This document shows, piece by piece, positions 42,326 through 51,711 of a stretch of 64,000 nt of DNA. Both the position numbers and the translations under genes were made by a program. The notes below the pieces were generated by a model. That model worked only from the letters and a program-made list of their open reading frames with translations, was not told the origin of the DNA and made no database searches. Source of the DNA: Flavobacterium psychroterrae (lineage in GTDB: Bacteria; Bacteroidota; Bacteroidia; Flavobacteriales; Flavobacteriaceae); NCBI RefSeq assembly GCF_018380615.1, contig NZ_JAGYVZ010000016.1, positions 1 to 64,000 of the forward strand. The letters are read 5' to 3'. Position 1 is the first letter of the stretch; each line of letters starts with the position of its first letter.

Positions 42326-43507
42326 ATGGAAAAGTTAATAGTTAAAAATTTTGGTCCTATAAAAGAAGCTGAAATAGACTTAACAAAATATATAGTTTTT
42401 ATTGGCGATACTTCTACTGGAAAAAGTGTTTTGGCGAAGTTGATTTCGATTTTTAGAGATAATGATTTAACTTTTGGAGCTGATAGGCTTGAAGAGTTGC
42501 GTAAACTTTTTATTCATTATAATATTGATTTTAGTTTTAAAAAATCTTCATTTGAATACATTAATAATAAATTGAAAATTACAGTATCTAATAGGGAATT
42601 AGAAGTGTATCATGATAATGTGTTGTTGGTTCTTAATGATGATGCTGAGAAAATAAAAAAAGATTCATTGATAGAGATCAGTAATAGAATAAATGAAATT
42701 TTAAAAAACCAAGATAACCATGCATCTAAAGAAATAGATGAATTAAAAGGAATTCTTAAAGATTTTATTAGTTTAAATAAGAAACTACCCCATTCATTAC
42801 CAATATATATTCCTGCTGAAAGAATTTTAGTTTCTATGCTTAGCTCATCCATTTCAGGTTTGTGGGCAAATAACGTGGCATTGCCTAATTGCTTTAAAGA
42901 TTTTTCTGCTAGATATGAAGTGGCTAGAAAGGAAGTAAAAGAGCTTTATTTTGAATCATTTGGCATTAAATATAAATGGGAAAATGAATCTGATTATATA
43001 ACAATTGAAGACAATGAATATATTTTGAGTCAGACTTCAAGTGGAATCCAGTCATTACTACCTCTGTTATTAGTTTTTGAATATGAAATTAATTACAATA
43101 ATAATCTTACCAAGACAATTTTGATTGAAGAGCCAGAATTGAATTTATTTCCAATAAAACAAAAAAAATTAATTGATTATTTAATACAAAGTATAAACAT
43201 TACAAATCATAATTTAGTTATTACGACTCATAGTCCTTATATCCTTTCAGCATTAGATACTTTGTTATTAGCAAAAAATACATTTAATGAACACTCAAAT
43301 TTAAAAGAAGAGATTAGTAAAGTCGTTTTTGAAAAAAAGTGGTTAGATTATGATGATATTTCTGTTTATGAAGTGAGAAATGATGGAAAAGTATATTCAA
43401 TTAAAAATGAAGAATTCAGAAGTATTGATACAAATGCAATTGATAGGGTTTCAGATATTATTTCTGAGGAATTTGATAAATTAACAGAGTTACGATATGC
43501 ACAATAG
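42326..43507 (+). CDS. SMC/ABC-type AAA ATPase of a candidate defence pair
   Basis: The 393-residue protein begins MEKLIVKNFGPIKEAEID, typical of AAA_15/AAA_21-type ATPases, with Walker A GDTSTGKS (about residues 28-35), a signature-like LSQTSSGIQSLLPLL, Walker B TILIEEPELNLFP and the H-loop VITTHSPYIL. It is a soluble, single ABC-like ATPase of the kind used in many phage defence systems (PARIS AriA, Septu PtuA, Gabija-like). No TOPRIM domain follows. Its end overlaps the start of the nuclease-like gene by 11 bases. Both genes are very AT-rich. Confidence 0.88.
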   Translation: MEKLIVKNFGPIKEAEIDLTKYIVFIGDTSTGKSVLAKLISIFRDNDLTFGADRLEELRKLFIHYNIDFSFKKSSFEYINNKLKITVSNRELEVYHDNVLLVLNDDAEKIKKDSLIEISNRINEILKNQDNHASKEIDELKGILKDFISLNKKLPHSLPIYIPAERILVSMLSSSISGLWANNVALPNCFKDFSARYEVARKEVKELYFESFGIKYKWENESDYITIEDNEYILSQTSSGIQSLLPLLLVFEYEINYNNNLTKTILIEEPELNLFPIKQKKLIDYLIQSINITNHNLVITTHSPYILSALDTLLLAKNTFNEHSNLKEEISKVVFEKKWLDYDDISVYEVRNDGKVYSIKNEEFRSIDTNAIDRVSDIISEEFDKLTELRYAQ

Positions 43508-43937
43508 TTTTGATGAATTGATTGAAGCACATCAAGATTGTTGTTCAAAAAGTAAAGTAGCTTCTGAGAATGGAAAGAGATTTGAAATTGTTTCTAATGA
43601 AGATTTCACAAAAATAAGAATTGATGATTATTTAATTCCGTCGAAAAAAGTTCAGAAATGTGATTTTGGATTTGTTAGACATTCCAATGACGAATTTTAT
43701 TTTGTAGAATTAAAAGGAAAAGACGTTAAAATTGCCGTTGAGCAAATAATTAGCACAATAAATATTTTTGAATCAACTATTGTTAAAGTTTCTAAAGAGA
43801 AAAGATTCGGATTTATTGTTAGCTCTCGAAATCCATTATCTAGTGCTGAAACAAATAATTTAAAGCAAGCTTTTGCAAAAAAACATGGACGGATTTTAGA
43901 AATTAAAAGTGTACAATGTAAATATGTCCCGAAGTAA
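43497..43937 (+). CDS. Small PD-(D/E)xK-like protein paired with the ATPase
   Basis: This 146-residue protein has no family I can name, but the central part reads CDFGFVRHSNDEFYFVELKG followed by KDVKIAVEQIISTI. A buried Asp, about a dozen residues, then a strand ending E-L-K, then an alpha helix with a Gln is the active-site pattern of PD-(D/E)xK nucleases. I infer a metal-dependent nuclease effector for the ATPase, whose gene it overlaps. A toxin or regulatory subunit is possible instead. Confidence 0.7.
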   Translation: MHNSFDELIEAHQDCCSKSKVASENGKRFEIVSNEDFTKIRIDDYLIPSKKVQKCDFGFVRHSNDEFYFVELKGKDVKIAVEQIISTINIFESTIVKVSKEKRFGFIVSSRNPLSSAETNNLKQAFAKKHGRILEIKSVQCKYVPK

Positions 43938-43968
43938 ACCGATTCAGATATGAGTCGGTTTTTTTTAT
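43938..43968 (+). terminator. Terminator after the ATPase/nuclease cassette
   Basis: ACCGATTCA and TGAGTCGGT pair around GATA (one G-T pair) and run into eight T. It is a near copy of the hairpin at 42,261. Confidence 0.85.
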
Positions 43969-43994
43969 GGTTTTTATGAATATGTTTATTTACA

Positions 43995-44012
43995 AAATGA
44001 CAAATGTCATTT
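43995..44012. promoter_or_regulatory. Perfect 18-bp palindrome upstream of corA
   Basis: AAATGACA-AA-TGTCATTT lies 48 bp before the corA start. Symmetry and position suggest an operator, but no second copy is visible in the window. Confidence 0.4.
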
Positions 44013-44059
44013 CGCATTCAGATTCTTTTTCGTAATATTACTATTGAAAATATTTTTGA

Positions 44060-45130
44060 ATGAGAAAGATAAAATACAAGAAAGGGCGAAAGCTTCAGCA
44101 TATCACTTTAGAGTATACAGGCTCACAAAAAGAGCTCGAAACCGAGATGCAGCTTTTTGTATATAATGATGCAGATGTAATTGAATATGAGAAATTTACT
44201 GTTTTAGCATTAAATACTTGTATCGATTATACTAAAAATAACTGGCTGAACATTCACGGACTAAATGATATTAATTTAATTAAAACAATTGGTGCACATT
44301 TTAAACTGGACGATTTTTTATTAGCAGATATTTTAAATACAACCAAAAGAACGAAGCTTGAAGAGCAAAGAGACATTTTATTTTTTAATATAAAATCACT
44401 TTTACCTTCAGAATATTCAGATAATATAAGCGTAGAGCAAATTAGTTTTATTCTGAAAGATGGAATTTTGATTTCGTTTCAGGAAAAGAGAAGTGATTTT
44501 TTTACCCATATTCGAGAGCGTCTTCGCACTCATGCGGGAATTGTAAGAACTAAAAAAGTAGATTATTTACTTTATTTATTATTAGATGCCGTAATGGAAA
44601 ACTTTTACATTACGATTGAAGATGAAGAAGATAAAATTGAAGAACTAATCAATTTGACTAAGAAAGGTGCTGATCCTGTAATTTTAGAAAAAATTGAAAA
44701 CCATCGCGATAATTTTAATTTTTTAAAACGTTCTATTATTCCGCTTCGTGATTCTTTGTATTATTTAAAAACGATAAAAGACGATGATACTTATAACGGT
44801 ATTGAAAAAGAAACTTTCAGTTTTTTCATAAGATTACATCAAAAAAGTTTAGAGCTTTTAGAACAAATTGATTCGGATATGAGTTCATTAGAAAGTGCTT
44901 CAAATTTTTATTTTTCAGAACAAAGCAGGAAAATGAATGAGATTATGAAAACGCTGACCATCATTTCGGCCATATTTATTCCACTTACTTTTATTGTTGG
45001 AGTTTACGGAATGAACTTCGAATATATGCCGGAACTAAAAGCGAGAAATGGCTATTTTATTGTCATGGGCGGCATGGTTTTATTAGTTGTAGCATTGATT
45101 ATCTATTTCAAAAAAAGACGCTGGTTTTAG
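44060..45130 (+). CDS. corA: CorA-type magnesium/cobalt channel
   Basis: The 356-residue protein has the long soluble N-terminal domain of CorA, a stalk helix, and two C-terminal membrane segments with the signature YGMNFEYMPE between them. The GMN motif forms the selectivity filter of the pentameric Mg2+ channel in the inner membrane. Length and topology are normal. It is followed 40 bp downstream by pta on the same strand. With it the ordinary chromosomal part of the window begins. Confidence 0.93.
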   Translation: MRKIKYKKGRKLQHITLEYTGSQKELETEMQLFVYNDADVIEYEKFTVLALNTCIDYTKNNWLNIHGLNDINLIKTIGAHFKLDDFLLADILNTTKRTKLEEQRDILFFNIKSLLPSEYSDNISVEQISFILKDGILISFQEKRSDFFTHIRERLRTHAGIVRTKKVDYLLYLLLDAVMENFYITIEDEEDKIEELINLTKKGADPVILEKIENHRDNFNFLKRSIIPLRDSLYYLKTIKDDDTYNGIEKETFSFFIRLHQKSLELLEQIDSDMSSLESASNFYFSEQSRKMNEIMKTLTIISAIFIPLTFIVGVYGMNFEYMPELKARNGYFIVMGGMVLLVVALIIYFKKRRWF

Positions 45131-45170
45131 CGTTATTATACAATTTAAACATAAGTTCAAAATATAAATT

Positions 45171-47264
45171 ATGAGTAAAGCAATATACATAGCCACAAGC
45201 GATCAAAATAGCGGAAAATCGATTATTACCCTCGGTTTAATGAGTATTTTGATTGGTAAAACGGCTAAAGTAGGATATTTTAGACCTATTATAGAAGATT
45301 TTGTAGATGGAGAATCAGACAATCATATAGAAACAGTTTTGTCTTATTTTAATCTTGATATTAAGTTTGAAGATGCTTATGCCATTACAAAAAGTAAACT
45401 TATCAAGAAGAAGAATAAAGGAAAAATAGGGGATGTTTTAGATTTAATTATCGAAAAATATAAAAAACTAGAACAACGCTTTGATTTTGTTTTAGTAGAA
45501 GGAACCAGCTTTACAGGCGAAGGAACTTCGATAGAATTAGATTTGAATGTTTTGATTGCAAAAAACCTCGGGATTCCAACAATAATTATAGGTTCCGGAG
45601 TTGGTAAAACATTAGAAGAATTAGTTGACAGCCTTTATTTAATCTACGATTCATTTAAAGTAAAAGATGTTGAGGTTTTGTCAGTAATTGCTAATAAAGT
45701 TCAGTTTGAAAACATAGAATTGGTAACACAGGGATTGCAAAAAAGCTTACCTTCAAATGTTTTGATTAATACAATTCCGTTGATTTCGAGTTTAAATAAT
45801 CCTACGATGCAGGAAATTGTAAATCAGCTTGGTGCAAAAGTACTATTTGGAAGTGCATATTTAAACAATGAAATTGGTCATTTTAGTGTAGGTGCAATGC
45901 AATTACACAATTATCTGGTTCACTTAAATGATAATGCTTTAGTAATTACTCCCGGAGATCGTTCAGATATTATTTTAGGCGCTTTGCAAGCCAATGAATC
46001 TGTTAATTATCCAACTATTTCAGGAATTATCCTTACAGGAAATATTATTCCTGAGGATAGTATTTTAAAGTTAATTGAAGGACTTTCTGCTATTGTTCCA
46101 ATTATTGCTGTTGATGGCGGAACGTATAGTATAACTAATAAAATTGGTTCTATCAGATCAGAAATCTACGCAAATAACACGCATAAGATAGAAACATCAA
46201 TAAGTACTTTTGAAAAATATGTTGCAATTGATGATTTATCTGAGCGATTAATCACTTTTGTGCCTGAAGGAATGACGCCAAAAATGTTCCAGTATAATAT
46301 GGTGCAAAGAGCAAAACAGCATCGTAAGCATATTGTATTGCCAGAAGGAAATGATGATAGAATTATCATGGCTACTTCAAGATTGTTAGATATGGATGTA
46401 GTTGATATTTCTATAATTGGCGATAAAAAACAAATAGAAAGTAAAGTTGCTGAACTTGGAATCACCTTTGATTTTTCGAAAGTAAACATTATTAATCCAA
46501 AAGAATCTGAGCTTTATGAGGATTATGCGAATACGTATTACGAACTTAGAAAAGCGAAGAATGTAAGTATTACAATGGCAAGGGATTTAATGGAAGATGT
46601 GTCATATTTTGGTACAATGATGGTGTACAAAGGTCACGCTGACGGAATGGTTTCCGGAGCTGCACATACTACGCAACATACTATTTTGCCCGCATTGCAA
46701 TTCATTAAAACAAAACCAAATTCATCTGTAGTTTCATCCGTGTTTTTTATGTGTTTAGAAGACAGGGTTTCTGTTTTTGGAGATTGTGCGATTAATCCAA
46801 ACCCAACGGCAGAGCAACTGGCAGAAATTGCTATTTCATCGGCTGAATCAAGTTCGGCTTTTGGAATAGAACCAAAAATAGCCATGCTTTCTTACTCTTC
46901 CGGAGCATCTGGAAAAGGAGATGAAGTAGATAAAGTAAGGGCCGCAACCGAAATTGTAAAACAAAAACGTCCCGATTTAAAAATTGAAGGACCAATTCAG
47001 TATGATGCCGCCGTAGATAAAGTAGTTGGAAAAAGTAAAATGCCAGATTCTGAAGTAGCAGGGCAGGCGAGCGTACTTATTTTTCCCGATTTAAACACAG
47101 GAAATAATACTTATAAAGCCGTACAAAGAGAAACTGGAGCATTAGCAATTGGACCAATGTTACAAGGTTTAAACAAGCCGGTAAATGATTTAAGCCGTGG
47201 TTGTACAGTAGATGATATTATAAATACGGTGGTAATTACAGCGATTCAGGCGCAGGGACTTTAA
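45171..47264 (+). CDS. pta: Phosphate acetyltransferase, long form
   Basis: The 697-residue enzyme has the N-terminal P-loop-like domain with ATSDQNSGKS, a DRTGG-type middle and the C-terminal catalytic PTA domain (about residues 375-690), which includes KHIVLPEGNDDRI and SYSSGASGKG. It converts acetyl-CoA and phosphate to acetyl phosphate. Length agrees with the enterobacterial long form, whose N-terminal part is regulatory. ackA follows after 179 bp, so both steps of acetate formation or uptake are encoded together. Confidence 0.95.
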   Translation: MSKAIYIATSDQNSGKSIITLGLMSILIGKTAKVGYFRPIIEDFVDGESDNHIETVLSYFNLDIKFEDAYAITKSKLIKKKNKGKIGDVLDLIIEKYKKLEQRFDFVLVEGTSFTGEGTSIELDLNVLIAKNLGIPTIIIGSGVGKTLEELVDSLYLIYDSFKVKDVEVLSVIANKVQFENIELVTQGLQKSLPSNVLINTIPLISSLNNPTMQEIVNQLGAKVLFGSAYLNNEIGHFSVGAMQLHNYLVHLNDNALVITPGDRSDIILGALQANESVNYPTISGIILTGNIIPEDSILKLIEGLSAIVPIIAVDGGTYSITNKIGSIRSEIYANNTHKIETSISTFEKYVAIDDLSERLITFVPEGMTPKMFQYNMVQRAKQHRKHIVLPEGNDDRIIMATSRLLDMDVVDISIIGDKKQIESKVAELGITFDFSKVNIINPKESELYEDYANTYYELRKAKNVSITMARDLMEDVSYFGTMMVYKGHADGMVSGAAHTTQHTILPALQFIKTKPNSSVVSSVFFMCLEDRVSVFGDCAINPNPTAEQLAEIAISSAESSSAFGIEPKIAMLSYSSGASGKGDEVDKVRAATEIVKQKRPDLKIEGPIQYDAAVDKVVGKSKMPDSEVAGQASVLIFPDLNTGNNTYKAVQRETGALAIGPMLQGLNKPVNDLSRGCTVDDIINTVVITAIQAQGL

Positions 47265-47443
47265 TTAATTGTGAATTATTAATTATGAGTTTTGCGTTAT
47301 GAATTATTACTTAAAAATTCCGTTTTTATCCGTGTCTTCGCGATAGCGAATCCGTTTTATCCGCGTTCAATTTAGTTATATATAAAATAAATTTAAAAAA
47401 ACTTAGCAACTTACATACTCAGCATCTTAGCAACTTTAAAAAA

Positions 47444-48628
47444 ATGAAAATATTAATTATAAACTCAGGAAGTTCATCAATAAAATATCAATTAATGATT
47501 ATGCCAACAAATGAAGTAATTTGTTCTGGTATGATCGATAGAATTGGGTTGGAAACTTCAAATATTACCTTTAAAACCGCCACAAATTCAATAGAAGAAA
47601 TATTGCCAATTCCTACGCATAAAGTAGGTTTGCAAAAAGCAGCTGAAATGCTTTTAGATCCTGAAAAAGGAGTTATAAAGTCAAATTCAGAAATTGGAGC
47701 AGTAGGACATCGCGTGGTGCATGGCGGAAGTTATTTTTCTGATACTACAATTATTACTGAAGAAGTTAAAGAAAAAATCAAAGAACTTTCAGAATTGGCT
47801 CCATTGCATAATCCGGCGCATTTAGTTGGAATAAATGTTGCCGAAGAAATTTTTTCAACGGCAAAACAAGTGGCTGTTTTTGATACCGCTTTTCATCAGA
47901 CAATTCCTGTTGAAGCCAATAAATACGCTATTCCGAATTATCTATTAACCGAAAATAAAGTTAGAGTTTACGGTTTTCATGGAACAAGTCACAAATATGT
48001 TTCTGAAAAAGCAATTGAAACTTTAGAAAAAAGTTCGAAAATAATTACAATCCACTTAGGAAACGGTTGTAGTATGACTGCAATTAAAGATGGAAAAAGT
48101 ATTGATCATACAATGGGTTTTTCTCCGGCAAATGGCTTAATAATGGGAACTCGCGCGGGAGATATTGATCAGTCGGTGATTTTTTATATGGTTAAAAACC
48201 TTGGATATTCTGCTGATGAAGTTAATTCGATTTTACTAAAGCAAAGCGGAATGCTTAGTCTTACAGGCTATAGCGATTTACGCGATATTGAATCAGAAGC
48301 AGCAAAAGGCAATAAAGATTGTGAATTAGCTTTATTAATGAATGCTTACAGAATTAGAAAATTTATTGGTTCATACGCAGCAGCTTTAAACGGTTTAGAT
48401 GCTATTATTTTTACTGCCGGAATTGGCGAAAATTCATCTTATATGCGTCAGCTGGTTTGTACAAATATGGATTATTTTGGAATTGAATTAGATGAAGAAA
48501 AAAATCAAATTCGCTCTAAGGAAATTAGAGAAATAAGCAAACCAAATTCAAAAACAAAAGTTTTAGTTATACCAACAGATGAAGAATATGAAATAGCAAA
48601 TCAGGTATATCAGTTACTTCAAAATTAA
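47444..48628 (+). CDS. ackA: Acetate kinase
   Basis: The 394-residue protein begins MKILIINSGSSSIKYQ, the acetate kinase phosphate-binding start, and has GHRVVHGG, FDTAFHQT, HLGNGCS and FTAGIGENS in order. It converts acetyl phosphate and ADP to acetate and ATP in the cytoplasm. A GC-poor 179-bp gap separates it from pta and a terminator follows. Confidence 0.96.
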   Translation: MKILIINSGSSSIKYQLMIMPTNEVICSGMIDRIGLETSNITFKTATNSIEEILPIPTHKVGLQKAAEMLLDPEKGVIKSNSEIGAVGHRVVHGGSYFSDTTIITEEVKEKIKELSELAPLHNPAHLVGINVAEEIFSTAKQVAVFDTAFHQTIPVEANKYAIPNYLLTENKVRVYGFHGTSHKYVSEKAIETLEKSSKIITIHLGNGCSMTAIKDGKSIDHTMGFSPANGLIMGTRAGDIDQSVIFYMVKNLGYSADEVNSILLKQSGMLSLTGYSDLRDIESEAAKGNKDCELALLMNAYRIRKFIGSYAAALNGLDAIIFTAGIGENSSYMRQLVCTNMDYFGIELDEEKNQIRSKEIREISKPNSKTKVLVIPTDEEYEIANQVYQLLQN

Positions 48629-48644
48629 AGATAGTTTACTTTAT

Positions 48645-48672
48645 AAAACTCCTCAATCGAGGAGTTTTTTAT
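48645..48672 (+). terminator. Intrinsic terminator of ackA
   Basis: AAAACTCCTC and GAGGAGTTTT pair around AATC and end in T. Confidence 0.88.
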
Positions 48673-48673
48673 G

Positions 48674-48704
48674 TTTTCAGATTAAATATTTGTCAGTACC
48701 TTTG
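48674..48704 (+). promoter_or_regulatory. Promoter of the sensor/regulator gene
   Basis: A perfect -7 box TACCTTTG lies at 48697-48704, with a TTTT at 48674-48677 at a 19-bp spacing as -33 element. The start site would be near 48,710, which rules out the upstream TTG at 48,690 and supports a TTG start at 48,723. Confidence 0.6.
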
Positions 48705-48722
48705 AATATAAATCCGAATATT

Positions 48723-51467
48723 TTGAAATCGATACTTTTAAAACTTCTTTTCTTCTTTTTCATTGCTTCACAAATACAAGCGCAAGAATTACTTCCTTTC
48801 GTAGAAAATTATAATAAATCAGATTACCAGGGAGACAATCAAATATGGAATGTTTCTCAGGGAAAAGATAACGCCATGTATTTTGCTAATAATCACTATC
48901 TATTGCGATACGATGGTGTGATGTGGGAAAAATACACATTACCCAATAAAACCATCATCCGCTCGATTATGATCGAAGGAGATAAAATTTATTCCGGTTC
49001 TTATAAGGAATTTGGTTATTGGTACAGGAAAGATGGTCAAATGCATTATGTTTCTATTACTAAAAATTTAAGATTATTTGATGAAAAAGACAATGAGGAA
49101 ATTTGGAAGATTTTCAGGTTTAACGGCTCTATTTATTTTCAGTCCTTCAATGATATTTTTATTTACGATGGAAAACATATTCAAAAAATTAAATTTCCTT
49201 TTTTAATATCGTATTGTTTTGTAGTTGATAAAAATGTTTACGTTGCCTCTGTAGAAAAAGGTCTTTTTAGATTAAACGGTTCAAAAATCACGAATCCAAA
49301 AGGCTGGAATATCTTAAAAAATACTGTAGTTCATGCCATTGAAAAGTATCAGAACAAAACTTATATTTTTACTCAGAAAAAAGGAATTTTTATTGTAGAA
49401 AAAAATGGTTTAAGACCTTGGAACAATCCATTAAATGAAACTCTGAAAGACGCGACTATTAATGTCGCTAAATTTATTAAAAATAATAAACTGGCAATAG
49501 GAACCGGTAATAGAGGTCTTTTTATATACGACTTTACTACAAATACCTATAAAAATATAGATAGGAATAATGTTTTAATGAATAACTCCATTTTAAGCAT
49601 TGGTTCTGATAAAGAAAATGATTTGTGGCTGGGCTTAGATAACGGAATTGCCCATGTTGAGGTAAATTCTCCAATATCATTTTTTTACGATAATTCAGGA
49701 CTTTTGGGTTCTGTTTATTCAGTTGCAACAACTAATAAAGGTTATTTAATAGCTTCAAATCACGGTGTTTTTGAATTTGATTCAGGTAAATTTCACATGA
49801 TGCCCAATACACAAGGACAAGCGTGGAATATTACTAAAATTGGTAACAAATATATTATTGGGCATAACGATGGTACATTTTGTTATGAAAATGGCTCTTT
49901 GTCAAAAATAAATAATATCAACGGCGGTTGGAATTTGTCTAAAAGTATCATAAATAACACTTATTTTCAATCTACTTACAGTGGTGTTTTGGTTTACGAT
50001 GATATTTCTCAACTTACTCAAAACAAAAAAATTCAGGATCTTTCGAAACCAATAAAATATGTGGCTCAGAATAAAAAGAATGAAATTTGGGCAGCAGATA
50101 ATTATCGCGGATTGTATCGCGTTCTATACGATGATAATTTTAAAACTAAAAAGGTTGAGAATATTACGCAGCAAAGCAAAATTAAAAATGATTTTGGAGT
50201 TAAAATTTTTGAATTTAGAAATGAGATACTTTTTTTAATTAACAATTCCTGGTATACCTATAATTCTATAACGAACAAACTTCAGGAAAATGAACTTTTC
50301 AATCTTAATTTCAAAAATATAAGCGATGTTGTAAATATTGATGAAGATCACTTTATGGTTCTTCAAAATGGAATTTTATACCATATTCAGGCAAACGGAA
50401 ACAAATTTGTGTGGAATATTATTCAGGAAAAATATTATAAAGGAACATTGATCAATGATAATTTAAGAATTTTTAAAACCGAAAATCATTATTTGCTAAA
50501 TCTGGATGATGGATTTATTTCTCTTCAGTTAAAATATGAAAATAAGCAGAATTCGGATGTAAAAATCGAAGCCTTTAACGCCGGAAATTTAGTTGAAACT
50601 GACTCTAAAATTAAATACAATACCGAACTTAAAATAAATGTAATCTCTGGAATTTATGGCGCAAGTAAACCCAATTTATTTTACAAACTCGATAAAAACT
50701 CAGATTTCATTCAAATTTCAAACGGATTAATTGTTCTGAATAATTTAAATAGCGGTAATCATTCTATTTTGATATATAAACATGACGGAGCAAGTTATGA
50801 AAAAGTTTCAGGTTTTGATTTTAAAGTTGCAGAGCCCTGGTATTTTTCTTTCTGGATGGTTTTGTTGTACATACTAATAGTAGGAGCAGTTCTATTTTTT
50901 TATTATAAATGGAACAAACTTCGCTATATGCAAAAATTAAAACTGCAGGCTGAAGAATTGAAGCATCAACGGGAAATTCTTGAAATGGAACTGAAAGCAG
51001 AAAATGAACTGAATGTTCAGGAATATCAAAAGCATATTCTGGAACTGGAATTGCAAACAAAATCTTCTGAAGTTGCAGGTAAATCATTATCGATTGCAAA
51101 GCAAAGTGAAATGATTGATAATATTCAAAGCATTCTTGATTCTGAAAAAGATTTTAATAAGCTAAAAAGTGAAATTAAGAAAGCAATCAAGATAAATGAA
51201 GTCAATAAACACGAGTGGGAGATATTTGAAACAAATTTAAATCAGATTCACAATGAGTTTATTATTAATCTCTCAAAAAAATATCCAAATCTTACTCCAA
51301 AAGATATAAAATTGTGCATTTATCTTAAAATGAATCTCTCTTCAAAAGAGATTGCACCCATGATGAATATCTCTTTTAGAGGCGTCGAACTACACCGATA
51401 TCGCCTAAGAAAGAAGTTAGAGCTGTCTCAGGACGAGAATCTTTCAAAATTTTTATTAAGTCTGTAA
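48723..51467 (+). CDS. Reg_prop beta-propeller sensor with LuxR-type DNA-binding domain
   Basis: From a TTG at 48,723 the protein has 914 residues; no ATG occurs near the start. It begins with a signal peptide (KSILLKLLFFFFIASQIQAQ), a long propeller-like periplasmic region, a Y_Y_Y-type domain, one membrane segment (WYFSFWMVLLYILIVGAVLFF), a coiled coil and a C-terminal helix-turn-helix with LTPKDIKLCIYLKMNLSSKE and RGVELHRYRLRKKL. It lacks histidine kinase and receiver domains. Such proteins sense oligosaccharides across the membrane and activate the neighbouring susC operon. It lies 244 bp upstream of susC. Confidence 0.9.
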   Translation: MKSILLKLLFFFFIASQIQAQELLPFVENYNKSDYQGDNQIWNVSQGKDNAMYFANNHYLLRYDGVMWEKYTLPNKTIIRSIMIEGDKIYSGSYKEFGYWYRKDGQMHYVSITKNLRLFDEKDNEEIWKIFRFNGSIYFQSFNDIFIYDGKHIQKIKFPFLISYCFVVDKNVYVASVEKGLFRLNGSKITNPKGWNILKNTVVHAIEKYQNKTYIFTQKKGIFIVEKNGLRPWNNPLNETLKDATINVAKFIKNNKLAIGTGNRGLFIYDFTTNTYKNIDRNNVLMNNSILSIGSDKENDLWLGLDNGIAHVEVNSPISFFYDNSGLLGSVYSVATTNKGYLIASNHGVFEFDSGKFHMMPNTQGQAWNITKIGNKYIIGHNDGTFCYENGSLSKINNINGGWNLSKSIINNTYFQSTYSGVLVYDDISQLTQNKKIQDLSKPIKYVAQNKKNEIWAADNYRGLYRVLYDDNFKTKKVENITQQSKIKNDFGVKIFEFRNEILFLINNSWYTYNSITNKLQENELFNLNFKNISDVVNIDEDHFMVLQNGILYHIQANGNKFVWNIIQEKYYKGTLINDNLRIFKTENHYLLNLDDGFISLQLKYENKQNSDVKIEAFNAGNLVETDSKIKYNTELKINVISGIYGASKPNLFYKLDKNSDFIQISNGLIVLNNLNSGNHSILIYKHDGASYEKVSGFDFKVAEPWYFSFWMVLLYILIVGAVLFFYYKWNKLRYMQKLKLQAEELKHQREILEMELKAENELNVQEYQKHILELELQTKSSEVAGKSLSIAKQSEMIDNIQSILDSEKDFNKLKSEIKKAIKINEVNKHEWEIFETNLNQIHNEFIINLSKKYPNLTPKDIKLCIYLKMNLSSKEIAPMMNISFRGVELHRYRLRKKLELSQDENLSKFLLSL

Positions 51468-51503
51468 GATTCGTATTTATATTTTAAAGATATTATATTT
51501 TTA

Positions 51504-51655
51504 CACATCATTTTTTACATAATTCTAATACATCATTACTACATCATAACGTTATGTTAATATAAATAAATTAACATTTATAACATTGATTTTCATTATT
51601 ATACATTAATAATTTAACATAATGATGTAGCTATGTTGTAGTGATAAATGATGTA
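51504..51655. promoter_or_regulatory. Mirrored TACATCAT/ATGATGTA operator cluster before susC
   Basis: CACATCAT (51504), TACATCAT (51529) and TACATCAT (51540) face ATGATGTA (51622), ATGTTGTA (51633) and ATGATGTA (51648). On each side the two central copies are exactly 11 bp apart, one helical turn. The cluster occupies the gap between the sensor/regulator gene and susC, so it is the likely binding site of that regulator. Confidence 0.6.
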
Positions 51656-51711
51656 CTACAACGTTGTAATTGTTTAATTTGGCTCTACTAACTTAAACGA
51701 TTACAAACTGT

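Noticed and set aside
42326..43937. Assignment of the ATPase/nuclease pair to PARIS or Septu
   Set aside because: The partner lacks a recognisable TOPRIM/DUF4435 or HNH motif, so a known system name is not justified.
51504..51655. CRISPR array before susC
   Set aside because: The repeated boxes are 8 bp long, in both orientations and unevenly spaced, so they are operator-like. No CRISPR array was noticed anywhere in the window.
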